Shown here: in pieces, positions 14,895 to 23,925 of the stretch
Position numbering within the stretch: the stretch's first letter is position 1
How the letters are laid out: every line of letters begins with the position of its first letter
IMG/VR virus record: IMGVR_UViG_3300046804_004277
Location: 1 to 63,429 of that record
Length of the DNA stretch: 63,429 nt
Source of the DNA: a virus
Reading direction: 5' to 3' (one strand)
Notes under the pieces: model-generated
What the model was told of the DNA's origin: nothing
The model's input: the letters and a program-made list of their open reading frames with translations, nothing else
Databases searched by the model: none
Program-made: the position numbers and the translations under genes

Positions 14895-16091
14895 TCACTT
14901 TTTAGAAACTCTTTGGAGAGTCTGAAGATAAGCACTCATGGTGCCAGTAACTGATTGACCTTGGGTATAATCAGTTGATTCAGACAGATTTTCACTAGCG
15001 TTTCTTTGAGTACCAGCAGTTCTGGTTGGGAAATATGATTCCCTCAGAGTTACTAGTTTCTCACGATAGCTCTCTTCACTATCAAACTCAACATTTTCAG
15101 AGAGAGAAGCGAGTTTGTCCTTCTGAGAAAGTGCAAGACCCTCAGTGACTTCTGCAAAGATTACATCAGCAACCGACTCTGCTAATCTTCTATTAAGAGC
15201 AACGTTTCTTTCGATTTGCTCGTTGAGTTTTTCTTCCATTTCATCAAGTTTATCTACCATGCTCTCGATGACATCATATCTATCTTCAGGGATTGAAACA
15301 TAATGATCTTCAAAAAGACCTCTCATTCCTTGGAGGAATGATTCAGTCATTTCGGTCTTCAGACCGTGCTCAACTGCGAGTGCATTTTCAGAAATCCACT
15401 CATCAGCAACATACTCAAGGTAAGCATCAACACGGTCAATAAGACCTTCTTTGATTGCTTCGATTTCTTCTACAAGTGCAACTTCATATGCTGCTTGCAG
15501 ATCTTCTTTGATTTCAGCAACCTTAGTTTTGATTGCTGCTTCAAAGATGGTGCGAGCCTTCTCTTGGAATTCTTCGGAGAGCTCCTCACCAGCAAGGAGA
15601 GCATTGACATCTTCTTCGATATCAAACTCTTCCTTCATATCTTCTTCTTCATCTTCACCCTTTTCGTGACCCTTGCCTTCTTTCTTCTCACCCTTTTCCT
15701 TTTTGCCTTCCTTATGAGGAGCCTCACCAGGCTCTTCACCATCTTCCTTCTCTTCTGCTTCGGCAATCAGATCCTCTTCATCATACTCAGAATCTTCCTT
15801 CATACCTTGACCAGGTGCTGAAACTGAAGTTGCTGATGGGCGAAGAGTTTCTCCTGCACCCGCTTTAGCATTAACTACATTTTTGACTTGCTGAAGAGTT
15901 GCACCAGGGGTGTTAAGTTTTGCTGAATCATCGGTTGAACGATAATTTTCTGGAGTAGGACCACCAAGATCTTCCCAAGCACCTGTTTGTCCAGGAGCAA
16001 TTCCAGTGGACAACTTGTGCATTGGTTCGGCAGGGGCAGCTCCTTTGGTTACTACGTTTTCCATTTCTTGTAAATTTCTACCAACGGACAT
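14895..16091 (-). CDS. gp22: gp22 prohead core scaffold
   Basis: 398 residues, unusually charged. A glycine/glutamate/lysine-rich segment of low complexity spans about 105-150, followed by long predicted helices and coiled coils up to about 330 with many gp21-type cleavage candidates. It sits between gp21 and gp23 as in T4. The scaffold shapes the prohead and is then degraded by gp21. It is longer than T4 gp22 because of the acidic N-terminal region. An AATAAATA late promoter precedes it. Confidence 0.9.
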   Translation of the reverse strand: MSVGRNLQEMENVVTKGAAPAEPMHKLSTGIAPGQTGAWEDLGGPTPENYRSTDDSAKLNTPGATLQQVKNVVNAKAGAGETLRPSATSVSAPGQGMKEDSEYDEEDLIAEAEEKEDGEEPGEAPHKEGKKEKGEKKEGKGHEKGEDEEEDMKEEFDIEEDVNALLAGEELSEEFQEKARTIFEAAIKTKVAEIKEDLQAAYEVALVEEIEAIKEGLIDRVDAYLEYVADEWISENALAVEHGLKTEMTESFLQGMRGLFEDHYVSIPEDRYDVIESMVDKLDEMEEKLNEQIERNVALNRRLAESVADVIFAEVTEGLALSQKDKLASLSENVEFDSEESYREKLVTLRESYFPTRTAGTQRNASENLSESTDYTQGQSVTGTMSAYLQTLQRVSKK

Positions 16092-16114
16092 TTGAGTGAT
16101 TGTGTTATAATCTA

Positions 16115-16122
16115 TATTTATT
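16115..16122 (-). promoter_or_regulatory. Late promoter (AATAAATA) for gp22
   Basis: Late -10-like octamer 24 nt upstream of the gp22 ATG. Confidence 0.6.
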
Positions 16123-16129
16123 TATTAAA

Positions 16130-16780
16130 TCAAAGATTTGAAAGAAATTCTTGGAACAATTCAACTTTATGTTCCTGAAGTGTTCTTTCATCTACTAAGG
16201 TATTAATTCTACGCTTAGTTTGTTCGGCAAGTTTTTCACGAAGAATTCCACCTTCCCAAACCCATTCTTTACCTTCCATAATTCCAGAAACAAAAGCATC
16301 TGGAGCAGAAGGATCGGCAACAATATCTGCAGCAGTTGCAAGCATAAAATCTTCACCAACAATTTTATGACCTTCATTGGTCATTCTAAGTGAACCTACA
16401 CCACGAGAAGAAACACCAAGCATAACTCCTTCATTAATCAAAGATTTTGCAATCTTACCCATTGGAGTTTCTAGAAGTTGTGCCTTACCAATAAAATTAG
16501 TTCCCTTTTGTTCTAAGGAAACAATTTTATGAGAAACGCGGTCAAGATTAACAGTAGGTCCCTCAGGATGACCAAGTTCTCCTAAAGCACGACCTTTAGA
16601 AACAAATGCTTCATTGTATCTGTTTACCTCTTTTGCAAGAGTTGACATTGGATACATTCTTCCATTACGGTTGCAAATGTCTCCTTGAAGGAAAATACCT
16701 TCAATAAACATTTTCTTTTCAGCCCCTTTTCCTTCGGTGATGAATTTTACTTGTGAGACTTCTTCTGTGATAAGTTTCAT
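16130..16780 (-). CDS. gp21: gp21 prohead protease
   Basis: 216 residues. It has the T4-type prohead serine protease motifs GELGHPEG (catalytic His) and LGVSSRGVG (catalytic Ser), with FLQGDICNRNGRMYP near the N-terminus. It cleaves gp22, gp23, gp67 and internal proteins after (L/I)xE. It follows the structural gene at 16782 with a 1-bp gap, so the two are probably co-translated. Confidence 0.95.
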   Translation of the reverse strand: MKLITEEVSQVKFITEGKGAEKKMFIEGIFLQGDICNRNGRMYPMSTLAKEVNRYNEAFVSKGRALGELGHPEGPTVNLDRVSHKIVSLEQKGTNFIGKAQLLETPMGKIAKSLINEGVMLGVSSRGVGSLRMTNEGHKIVGEDFMLATAADIVADPSAPDAFVSGIMEGKEWVWEGGILREKLAEQTKRRINTLVDERTLQEHKVELFQEFLSNL

Positions 16781-16781
16781 T

Positions 16782-17324
16782 TTATTCTGATACTAGAGTG
16801 ACTACTTCCGAAATATTGAAAAATGAATTTACATCATCAGTCAAGCAAGCAACTTTGACGCTTTTTACTAATGTTGCTGCACCAACACTCACATTAGTAA
16901 CTGAGCTACTATCAAAATTTAAAGTAACTGAGGAATCAGTTAATGAAACAATGGTATTATGGGTGGTATTAATTCCAGATGTTGTAGCACCTTCAATGGT
17001 TACATAATCTGTTGCAACAAATGGATTACCAGCATTATTATCAAATGTTACTGTGGTGGTAGCACCTGTAGTAATACCGGCAATTTTTTGCCTCTTCATG
17101 CCTTCTTTCAAAATATCTGTTCCATAAGGAACTACATGAAAAGAATTTCTATTTACTGTGGGATTAGTTCCAATAGAAACATATCCACCATAACTACTTG
17201 ATGTTGCACCAATTGTAATTCTCAAATAACCAGTCTTAAGTGCAATGGGAACACTTGTTATAGCAACACCGGCAGATGGTGATAATCTTGGAATTTGAAC
17301 GTCTTGGATAACTTTAAGTGCCAT
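16782..17324 (-). CDS. Conserved cyanophage structural protein between gp67 and gp21
   Basis: 180 residues, rich in T, S, V and G, with beta-strand patterns throughout and no signal peptide. The start shares a base with the stop of the gp67-like gene. Cyanophages carry a similar-sized beta-rich protein here, in the place of T4 gp68. A head decoration or core protein is plausible, but I do not recognise a characterised family. Confidence 0.7.
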   Translation of the reverse strand: MALKVIQDVQIPRLSPSAGVAITSVPIALKTGYLRITIGATSSSYGGYVSIGTNPTVNRNSFHVVPYGTDILKEGMKRQKIAGITTGATTTVTFDNNAGNPFVATDYVTIEGATTSGINTTHNTIVSLTDSSVTLNFDSSSVTNVSVGAATLVKSVKVACLTDDVNSFFNISEVVTLVSE

Positions 17325-17551
17325 TATTCTTGGTCCTCGTTGTAATCTTCATCTCCATATTCTTCAGTGTCTTCATCATCAATTTCAAATTCTCCCTCGC
17401 TTTCGGAATCATCGCCAAACATGGATGTAGCAACATAGGGGCGAGCACTATCTACTCTTTCTGCTGCTTTTGAATATAAAAGATCCTTAATTCTGTCGGA
17501 TACATCCGCAGCAGAACCGTCAGTTGCAATCAAATCGATAAGTTCTTCCAT
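17324..17551 (-). CDS. gp67: gp67-like prohead core protein
   Basis: 75 residues. The start MEELIDLIATDGSAADVSDR resembles T4 gp67, and the tail is almost wholly acidic (from about residue 48). T4 gp67 is 80 residues with the same layout and lies directly after gp20, as here. It is an essential component of the prohead core, cut up by gp21. A perfect TATAAATA late promoter lies 26 nt upstream. Confidence 0.8.
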   Translation of the reverse strand: MEELIDLIATDGSAADVSDRIKDLLYSKAAERVDSARPYVATSMFGDDSESEGEFEIDDEDTEEYGDEDYNEDQE

Positions 17552-17576
17552 AAAATTATTTTTATTATTATAAGAT

Positions 17577-17584
17577 TATTTATA
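17577..17584 (-). promoter_or_regulatory. Late promoter (TATAAATA) for the gp67-gp21 genes
   Basis: Perfect late octamer overlapping the gp20 stop codon, flanked by a short AAGAT/ATCTT repeat. Confidence 0.75.
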
Positions 17585-19253
17585 TCTTCCCACCTTTGGG
17601 CTCTGGAGGAAGTTGTGGTTCAGGTGCAACCTCTGGCGGAATTTCACCCATCGCCTGTTGCTCTGGAGGAACTTCTGCCCCAGGAGGTAATGGATTTCCC
17701 ATTTCATCTACTGGAGCATTTGGATCTGGGAGAATTCCTTTTTGAATTTCATCTTCAATTTGTTGATCAATTTCAATAATTTCTGAATCAGTTTGACGAA
17801 GAATTTTCTTACGAACATATTCAGTAGAATAGTATTTGCCAATATATGGTTCCATTTGAGTTAGTAACCCTAAACGATTGCCAAGTAGTTCTGCTTCTTT
17901 CAATTCTGCAAATTGATTATCATATAAGAAATCATATTGAATATGATCTGTCATTAGATCCCAATCTTCGGGAGTTACGATATTTTTGAGAAGTAATTGA
18001 GTGCGGAGTAAATCGTTAAACATATTTGCAAAACGCTTTCTTAAGCGTCCAACAAATTTTGCAAACTTAAGTTCATCTCTTAAAATTTCTGATGAACGAC
18101 CAAGATTAAATCCATCACCGCCACCAGCAATCCTGGATTCTGGAACTCCCAATGCCCTATAGAGTTTCTTTTGGAAATATTCAATATCTTGAAGTTCTCC
18201 AAGATTTTGTCCACCTGGTAAAGTAGTGATTTCAGTTCCGCGACCACCCTCTCTTCTTGGCAACCAGAAATCCTCAAGCATACTCATAAATTTACGGTCA
18301 TCACGAACTTCACCTGTATTTGCATCATAGACAAGTTTATTTCTGTAACGAGACATAACATCCTTAAGGTACTGCTCTGCTTTTACCTTAGGAAGATTGC
18401 CAACATCAATATAAAAAATTCTACGCTCAGGTGCTCTTGAAAGTCTATAAATGACTAGAGAATCCTCAATCATTCTAAGTTGATTGAGTGCCTTAATTGC
18501 TTTGTGGAGATATGAAAGAACAGTTCCTTTATTTCTATCTACCAATCCTGAGGTGCAATAAGTAATTGAATCTTTTGCAATTTTTATAGAATTCTTTGAT
18601 GCCCCTCCAGTCAAACCGCCAATTGAACCTGCTGGATAATTTGGTGTCGGACTATAGATAAAATATTCTTCAATTTCTGGATATGTAACTTCTTGAGTTT
18701 GTAGACTATTAAGACGAACCAAACTTGTATTTGCATCAGGTTTTTTCTCCTGACGAACATGCTTCATTTTCATTGGATCGATGTATCTCAATTCCTGTAT
18801 TCCTGCCTCAGGATTTTTTACATCGATTACTTTTAGATAGAAAACTCTTCCATCAACATACCAATTCCTAAAAATTTCATGGCACTTCTTATCAAAGTCC
18901 ATGATTTCTTTAATATATTTAAATTCACTTCTGATAATATCCTTCAACTTGTCACTTGCATTCAAGTTTGACAACTCAATTTCAACTGGCGAATCATAAA
19001 GATCGCTCACAAGTGCTTCATTTACAACATCTTCAATTGCAGCATCGCATTCTGGATGAAGAGACATCTCACGATATCTGCGAATTAAATCATATTCAGT
19101 TCTGTAGACACCTTCAATATCTACATATTGACCATAAAATCCTGATTGAATATAATAATCAACCCCGTCCTCATTATTGGGAGGAACGGGGGAAATTATA
19201 GATTTGGATTTCTTTTCGTTGCCTTCAATCGAAAAACCAAATAGTTTCGCCAT
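17580..19253 (-). CDS. gp20: gp20 portal protein
   Basis: 557 residues. Typical gp20 segments are GVYRTEYDLIRRYREMSLHPECD and AIEDVVNEA near the N-terminus, RAPERRIFYIDVGNLPK in the middle, GGDGFNLGRSSEILRDELKF and RLRKRFANMF, then a proline-rich C-terminal tail. Twelve copies form the vertex through which DNA is packaged and to which the neck is attached. The length is close to T4 (524) with a longer tail. Confidence 0.97.
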   Translation of the reverse strand: MAKLFGFSIEGNEKKSKSIISPVPPNNEDGVDYYIQSGFYGQYVDIEGVYRTEYDLIRRYREMSLHPECDAAIEDVVNEALVSDLYDSPVEIELSNLNASDKLKDIIRSEFKYIKEIMDFDKKCHEIFRNWYVDGRVFYLKVIDVKNPEAGIQELRYIDPMKMKHVRQEKKPDANTSLVRLNSLQTQEVTYPEIEEYFIYSPTPNYPAGSIGGLTGGASKNSIKIAKDSITYCTSGLVDRNKGTVLSYLHKAIKALNQLRMIEDSLVIYRLSRAPERRIFYIDVGNLPKVKAEQYLKDVMSRYRNKLVYDANTGEVRDDRKFMSMLEDFWLPRREGGRGTEITTLPGGQNLGELQDIEYFQKKLYRALGVPESRIAGGGDGFNLGRSSEILRDELKFAKFVGRLRKRFANMFNDLLRTQLLLKNIVTPEDWDLMTDHIQYDFLYDNQFAELKEAELLGNRLGLLTQMEPYIGKYYSTEYVRKKILRQTDSEIIEIDQQIEDEIQKGILPDPNAPVDEMGNPLPPGAEVPPEQQAMGEIPPEVAPEPQLPPEPKGGKI

Positions 19254-19281
19254 TTTATAAATTTAAACTGTTAATATCTAC

Positions 19282-19288
19282 TATTTAG
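19282..19288 (-). promoter_or_regulatory. Late promoter variant (CTAAATA) for gp20
   Basis: CTAAATA 29 nt upstream of the gp20 ATG, overlapping the gp19 stop, flanked by a direct repeat GATATTAAC. Confidence 0.45.
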
Positions 19289-19875
19289 TTAATATCCTGA
19301 CCACCAGCTTTTGCTGATGTTCCTTTGACTGCTTCCCACCAGAGAACTTGCATTTCTACAGTAAACTCCTGAATCGAATCAGTTTCGTATGAAAGATTGA
19401 TTGTGGAGATATTTGTTGGGAAAAGATCATACATGTGATATGCTCTCAATGTTGACCCATCACGGTCTAATTGATAAACATATGCATCTGCTTGATAAAG
19501 TGCTGGATCAGTAATACCAGTATTATCAGACACACGATTAATTGTATTCATCCAGTTTTCAAAAGCAGAACGAATAGCAAAATCTGTGTCGTTAATAACT
19601 GTAATCGTCCAGGTTTCAAAAGTGCGATCTCCTGCAAGTTTCAGAGTTCTTCCTCTGAATGCAACTTCGAGTGGTGCTACACTTGAAGAAGGTAGAGCAG
19701 CAGATTTTACAAGTAATCTTGATTTATCAAGAGTATTGGAATCAGTTGGTGCTGCAGCTGGGAAAGAAAGAACTACTTCGAAAAGATTACTTCTAGCGCC
19801 ACCACCCGACAGTTTACTTTTGAAGTCGGTAATCTTCCTTAAAGGAGGTGGATTTAATTGATTTCTGGTTGCCAT
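19285..19875 (-). CDS. gp19: gp19 tail tube protein
   Basis: 196 residues. It starts MATRNQLNPPPLRKITDF and has RSNLFEVVLSFPAAAP and a strand-rich core with FRGRTLKLAGDRTFETWTIT. This is the standard cyanophage gp19 form, longer than T4 gp19 (163). Hexameric rings form the inner tail tube. It is downstream of the sheath gene gp18 as in T4. Confidence 0.95.
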   Translation of the reverse strand: MATRNQLNPPPLRKITDFKSKLSGGGARSNLFEVVLSFPAAAPTDSNTLDKSRLLVKSAALPSSSVAPLEVAFRGRTLKLAGDRTFETWTITVINDTDFAIRSAFENWMNTINRVSDNTGITDPALYQADAYVYQLDRDGSTLRAYHMYDLFPTNISTINLSYETDSIQEFTVEMQVLWWEAVKGTSAKAGGQDIN

Positions 19876-19898
19876 AGTTTTTTAAACCTCTAGGTTAA

Positions 19899-22058
19899 TT
19901 AAAATTTTCCGATTACTTCTTCAAAGGAAACACCAGTTTTGGTGGCGACAAAAGTAAGACCAATAAAGTTAATTGATCTTGCAGGTTTAATGTAGATGTC
20001 AGCAACAAATTCATTATTATCTATAACAGTAGCAGTGTTATTTGTTTGATCACAAATAACAACATAATCATAAATCCCTCTTTTCGCTTGAACATCGCGG
20101 AGGAATGGTTCAACAGTATTTACAAAGTTTGTTCTAGTGATTTCATCATTAAATTCGAAGAGTTGATCCTTTGCAGCATTCGTGATTGCATTTTCAAGGT
20201 GAATGAACAGACGACGAACATTAATGCGATCAAATGCTGATGCCTTAGCATATCCAGTTTTATCACCAAACAGAATAATTCCTGCTCCTGGAGAGAAGAT
20301 TACTGGATTGACTCTATTTGTGTAGAGTTTATCTCTTTGAGAATTCGATGGATTGTATGCCAATTTAACGGCATTTAGAATAGCACCTCTATTTGTTCCT
20401 GCAGGTGAGTACCATGGGAAGTTATTAATATCATTACGAGCACAAAGACCAGCAATATCTCCATTTAAAGGAACATATCTAAAGGTATTTGAGAATCTAT
20501 CATACATGTACTTATAACCAGAATCAAATACTGCATAAGTTGATGAAGTGACTGGTGCAAAGAAATCAGTTACATTCGTGGTAATATCTGCAGCAGAATT
20601 GACTGTAACTGCAGTTTGTGATGAAGTATCAGTTAATGCAGCACCTCTATATGGTGAAATGAATGCTAGAGAATCTTTTCTTAGTTCTGCAACCGAAATC
20701 AGTTTATTTGCAAGTGCTTGAGCAGTTTCCTTACTGTATCCTGCAGATCCCATCAACAAGAAATCAATCTTATAATTATCGGTGTTTTCAAATAGGTCAT
20801 ATCCAGATGACAGACCTGTGAGAGATACTGTAAGTGCCCCAGATGCTGTAATATCTGCCGCGCCATCATAGTTCTTACCACCTGCTAAAGTATTGGTTGA
20901 AGATCCAGTAGCGCCAAAAATTACCCCATCAGTTCCACCATCAGCAGTTTGATCCCAACCATAATCTTCGTCTGGGGTGAATCCTGAACTAAATCCAGTT
21001 GTTACAATGCCTGCAGGTGCTCCACCAGCAAAGATATACTGAGAATTAGATGCAATATACTTTCTCCAGTAAGAAGTGCTTCCTGCAGAAAATTCAGCAT
21101 CTGTTGCTTTTGAAAGTGAAAGATGCTTTTCAAGAATTGTTCCAGCATTTCCAGTAACATTTCCAAGAGCATCAATTACTACAACATGAACTTCATCAAA
21201 TCTTGAGTTTCTAGCCGCAGCAAATGCTGAAGTTGAAGGTCTTGGTGCAATATTATTCCAATTAATGGTTGAAGTCGAAGTTAATCCGATGGTTTGCTGA
21301 TCAAACCAGTCTGTCTTAGAGAATGGAGTTGCAGTAGCAACTCCCGTATTGCTACTATTATAAACACTAATACTTGTAGAAGAATCGAATTGATAAACTC
21401 CACCTGGTTGATAATCAACTGCAGTTTCAGTTCCGTTTGTAACATAACTCAGAACTTTAACATCAAGAGTGCTTGCTCCAATTCCAGTAATAATACCCTT
21501 TAAGTATCCGTTTAAGGATGAAGTTGAACCTGCTCCAGGAAGAGTTGTAGTAATTGCTTGAGTTACTCCATATCCAATTACTGCAGAAGATGTAACAATT
21601 CCTAAAGTTTGGTCAGCTTTAGCATCGATGATTGCAACTCTAATGCCGTTTGACCATGAACCTGGATTCTTTGCCGCAACGACTACATTAGAAATAGTAT
21701 TTTCGTCGTATCCAAGTTGAGTATAGTGATCTAAACTCTTAATTTTTACACTCGAAGCAGTTCCAACAAATCCATTTTTTAAATCTGCATCATCTGCTCT
21801 TACAACTTGAAGTGCTCCGCCATATGCAAGATATGAAGAAGCAACCAACCAATGCTCATAATGCTTATCAATCGCATAGGGCTCTCCGAAAGTTTTCAGT
21901 AAATCATTCTCATTCTCTACCAAAAATGGTGAATCTACAGGTCCTTTTGCAAAAGGTGCAACAATTGCACCGATTTTGTTCGAAGGAGAAGTAGCTCTTC
22001 CAATCGTTAAATCAACTTCTTTTACTGTAATTCCAGGAGATGCTAAATTTAGTGGCAT
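19899..22058 (-). CDS. gp18: gp18 contractile tail sheath protein
   Basis: 719 residues. The N-terminal MPLNLASPGITVKEVDLTIG and the C-terminal GILFGDKTGY-like segment, FDRINVRRLFIHLENAI and VICDQTNNT, are hallmarks of T4-type sheath proteins. The T/S-rich insertion between about 200 and 420 forms the protruding surface domains, which vary among phages. A perfect TATAAATA lies 35 nt upstream. Confidence 0.97.
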   Translation of the reverse strand: MPLNLASPGITVKEVDLTIGRATSPSNKIGAIVAPFAKGPVDSPFLVENENDLLKTFGEPYAIDKHYEHWLVASSYLAYGGALQVVRADDADLKNGFVGTASSVKIKSLDHYTQLGYDENTISNVVVAAKNPGSWSNGIRVAIIDAKADQTLGIVTSSAVIGYGVTQAITTTLPGAGSTSSLNGYLKGIITGIGASTLDVKVLSYVTNGTETAVDYQPGGVYQFDSSTSISVYNSSNTGVATATPFSKTDWFDQQTIGLTSTSTINWNNIAPRPSTSAFAAARNSRFDEVHVVVIDALGNVTGNAGTILEKHLSLSKATDAEFSAGSTSYWRKYIASNSQYIFAGGAPAGIVTTGFSSGFTPDEDYGWDQTADGGTDGVIFGATGSSTNTLAGGKNYDGAADITASGALTVSLTGLSSGYDLFENTDNYKIDFLLMGSAGYSKETAQALANKLISVAELRKDSLAFISPYRGAALTDTSSQTAVTVNSAADITTNVTDFFAPVTSSTYAVFDSGYKYMYDRFSNTFRYVPLNGDIAGLCARNDINNFPWYSPAGTNRGAILNAVKLAYNPSNSQRDKLYTNRVNPVIFSPGAGIILFGDKTGYAKASAFDRINVRRLFIHLENAITNAAKDQLFEFNDEITRTNFVNTVEPFLRDVQAKRGIYDYVVICDQTNNTATVIDNNEFVADIYIKPARSINFIGLTFVATKTGVSFEEVIGKF

Positions 22059-22092
22059 CTTTATTCTCCGTCTATCCAGAATATTCTAGAAG

Positions 22093-22100
22093 TATTTATA
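22093..22100 (-). promoter_or_regulatory. Late promoter (TATAAATA) for gp18
   Basis: Perfect late octamer upstream of the gp18 ATG, just after the gp17 stop codon. Confidence 0.8.
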
Positions 22101-22120
22101 AATTCCTCCCCCTTCACCGA

Positions 22121-23335
22121 CTACCTATAATCCCACATATAAGATCGGTCTCCATATTCATCAACATTCCATATTTCTTCTGACTGAATTCTATTTTGTC
22201 TATCAGCAAATACCCATCTATCTCCAGTTTCAGAATCAACAAAAGATTCCATTTCATCTAAACCATCCACAATAAAACCAAAAGGAGACATATCTTGCTC
22301 AATTTGATTTTTTTGCTCTTCATAGATTCTTTTACGAACATCATTGTTCGTCATTTCTTTAAAATAATCTTGAGCAACTAACCAAGAAAAAATAACCAAG
22401 CACATCGCTAGGTCATCATTACATCCTTCTTCTGCCTCAAATGAATTCTTTCTTTGAATAAACGTCGTTAGTTCTGAAATAATATCATAATCTTTGACAA
22501 GTAATTTATCATCTTCAATTAAGGTTCTTAGATTAGAACATCCCAACTTTTTTACAGCAGCAGTCATGCGAACACCCAGTTGAGATTTCTTACCACTAAA
22601 TCCAGATCCCACAATCTGCCCTGCACGACCTCTCATCGCACACATCAAAACATTATCATATTCGAGATCAAAGTGAAGGATATTTGCTACTTGGTCTCCA
22701 ATATCATTAACTTCAACCAATAACCAAGAATCATTATATCCCTTTGCTACTTCATGAATGATGCTTGGGAATAACATCGGTTTGATTTCATTATTTTTAT
22801 ATTTTGCTACTACTCTATATGGAAAATTTGTAATATCAAAAACAATAAATGCAGAGTAATCATTTCCAATACCGCGAGCAACATCAACTGTGATTAGGTA
22901 ATTATTCTCTTCTTTTGGATGCTCGTAAACATCTAAACCAGCATTTCTTTTAAGTGGATCATCATAGACAAGAGTTCTTAATTTTGCTGCATTAATTAAA
23001 GTATCAACCGACCCTAAGAACTCGCAGTTATGAGATATTATATCATTTGAATAATATAAATTATCTTCTCCAACATCTAATAAATCATAAAGATATACTC
23101 CTTCTTCTACTATTTCATTGTATACAATTTTTTTTCCTTGTAGGATGTCATCCACTTTGATTGTGGATGCTTTAATTTTTTCTGACCCAAACGAATGATT
23201 TTCGGAGCACTTTATTTCTGTTCCATCCTCAAAAATTATCCAGTGATAAAATGGTTTATAAACTTTCTGAATACCTGAGAAAGATTTAAACCCAGTGGGG
23301 GTTTTTACTAATAAATCTTTATTAAGTTTAAACAT
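22121..23335 (-). CDS. gp17: gp17 large terminase, C-terminal half fused to a C-intein
   Basis: 404 residues. Residues 1-103 are a C-terminal split-intein fragment and 104-404 are the terminase nuclease half (C-extein), starting CEFLGSVDTLI. The nuclease domain has YLITVDVARGIGND, LLVEVNDIGDQ and EGCNDDLAM, acidic residues of the RNase H-like fold that cuts packaged DNA. The first codon overlaps the endonuclease gene by 8 bp. An AAAGGAG Shine-Dalgarno lies about 10 nt upstream, inside that gene. Joined to residues 1-264 of the gene at 23926-24807 it gives a normal-length gp17 of 565 residues. Confidence 0.93.
   Translation of the reverse strand: MFKLNKDLLVKTPTGFKSFSGIQKVYKPFYHWIIFEDGTEIKCSENHSFGSEKIKASTIKVDDILQGKKIVYNEIVEEGVYLYDLLDVGEDNLYYSNDIISHNCEFLGSVDTLINAAKLRTLVYDDPLKRNAGLDVYEHPKEENNYLITVDVARGIGNDYSAFIVFDITNFPYRVVAKYKNNEIKPMLFPSIIHEVAKGYNDSWLLVEVNDIGDQVANILHFDLEYDNVLMCAMRGRAGQIVGSGFSGKKSQLGVRMTAAVKKLGCSNLRTLIEDDKLLVKDYDIISELTTFIQRKNSFEAEEGCNDDLAMCLVIFSWLVAQDYFKEMTNNDVRKRIYEEQKNQIEQDMSPFGFIVDGLDEMESFVDSETGDRWVFADRQNRIQSEEIWNVDEYGDRSYMWDYR
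23027..23335 (-). other. C-terminal split intein (103 residues)
   Basis: It begins MFKLNKDLLVKTPTGFKSF and contains a block B-like CSENHSF with its histidine, a block F-like YDLLDVGEDNLYYSND, and block G IISHN followed by Cys+1 of the extein. This is most of an intein, with only block A missing. The sizes (29 + 103) match the atypically split AceL-TerL type (25 + 104) described from a terminase gene. Confidence 0.92.
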
Positions 23336-23897
23336 TTTTCCAACACTCCTTTAAAACTATTCTTTTAAGTCCTTGTGATGTTAAATTATACTTATCAGCA
23401 TATTCTTTACAAAATGCTTGGATGTATGACATTTTTTTTCCATTTTTCATAATCAATCCTACCGATGGTAAATCTGGTTTTGTATCAAATAAAATGCGTA
23501 TTTCCTTTACTTGGTCATCGGTAAGTTTTCTACTAAAAACTCTACCTTTCCTAACTTGCTTCATTTTTGAGATTGTTTCTTCCGAGAAGCAATTTTTCAC
23601 ACCTTTATTCCAAGGGATGTTCCCTTTATCTACACCACCTATTCCAGTTCTATCGTAATTATCAAAACCTTCTCCTCCTGTGGATTTATTCCATCCATTT
23701 TTATAGGTATCAAATTGTTTTATATAATTAATTTCCAAATTTTTTGCATCTTCAGCAATATTGGTTTCTTCTACAATCTCAAAAATATGTTGAGGTTTGC
23801 TATTTTTATGGTCCCTTTTTCTGGTGTTAGGGTCCTGAGTCTGACCAATATATTTAATATTATCGTTCAAATCTTTAAGTAAGTAGATATAATACAT
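23328..23897 (-). CDS. GIY-YIG homing endonuclease between the two terminase halves
   Basis: 189 residues. The N-terminal nuclease domain has YIYLLKD...KYIGQT, an arginine in NTRKRDHK, and the conserved glutamate in NLEINYIKQF. A NUMOD3-like DNA-binding motif (GNIPWNKGVKN and FSEETISKMKQVRKGR) starts near 92, and a helix-turn-helix-like tail (QAFCKEYADKYNLTSQGLKRI) ends the protein. Free-standing endonuclease genes between split-intein halves are the hallmark of fractured genes. A late promoter TATAAATA lies 10 nt upstream of its ATG, giving a nearly leaderless RNA. Confidence 0.9.
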   Translation of the reverse strand: MYYIYLLKDLNDNIKYIGQTQDPNTRKRDHKNSKPQHIFEIVEETNIAEDAKNLEINYIKQFDTYKNGWNKSTGGEGFDNYDRTGIGGVDKGNIPWNKGVKNCFSEETISKMKQVRKGRVFSRKLTDDQVKEIRILFDTKPDLPSVGLIMKNGKKMSYIQAFCKEYADKYNLTSQGLKRIVLKECWKNV

Positions 23898-23906
23898 TTT
23901 TATTAT

Positions 23907-23914
23907 TATTTATA
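23907..23914 (-). promoter_or_regulatory. Late promoter (TATAAATA) for the endonuclease and terminase C-half
   Basis: Perfect late octamer in the short gap between the stop of the N-half and the endonuclease ATG. It could feed both the endonuclease and the downstream C-half. Confidence 0.75.
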
Positions 23915-23925
23915 ATCCAAAAAAC

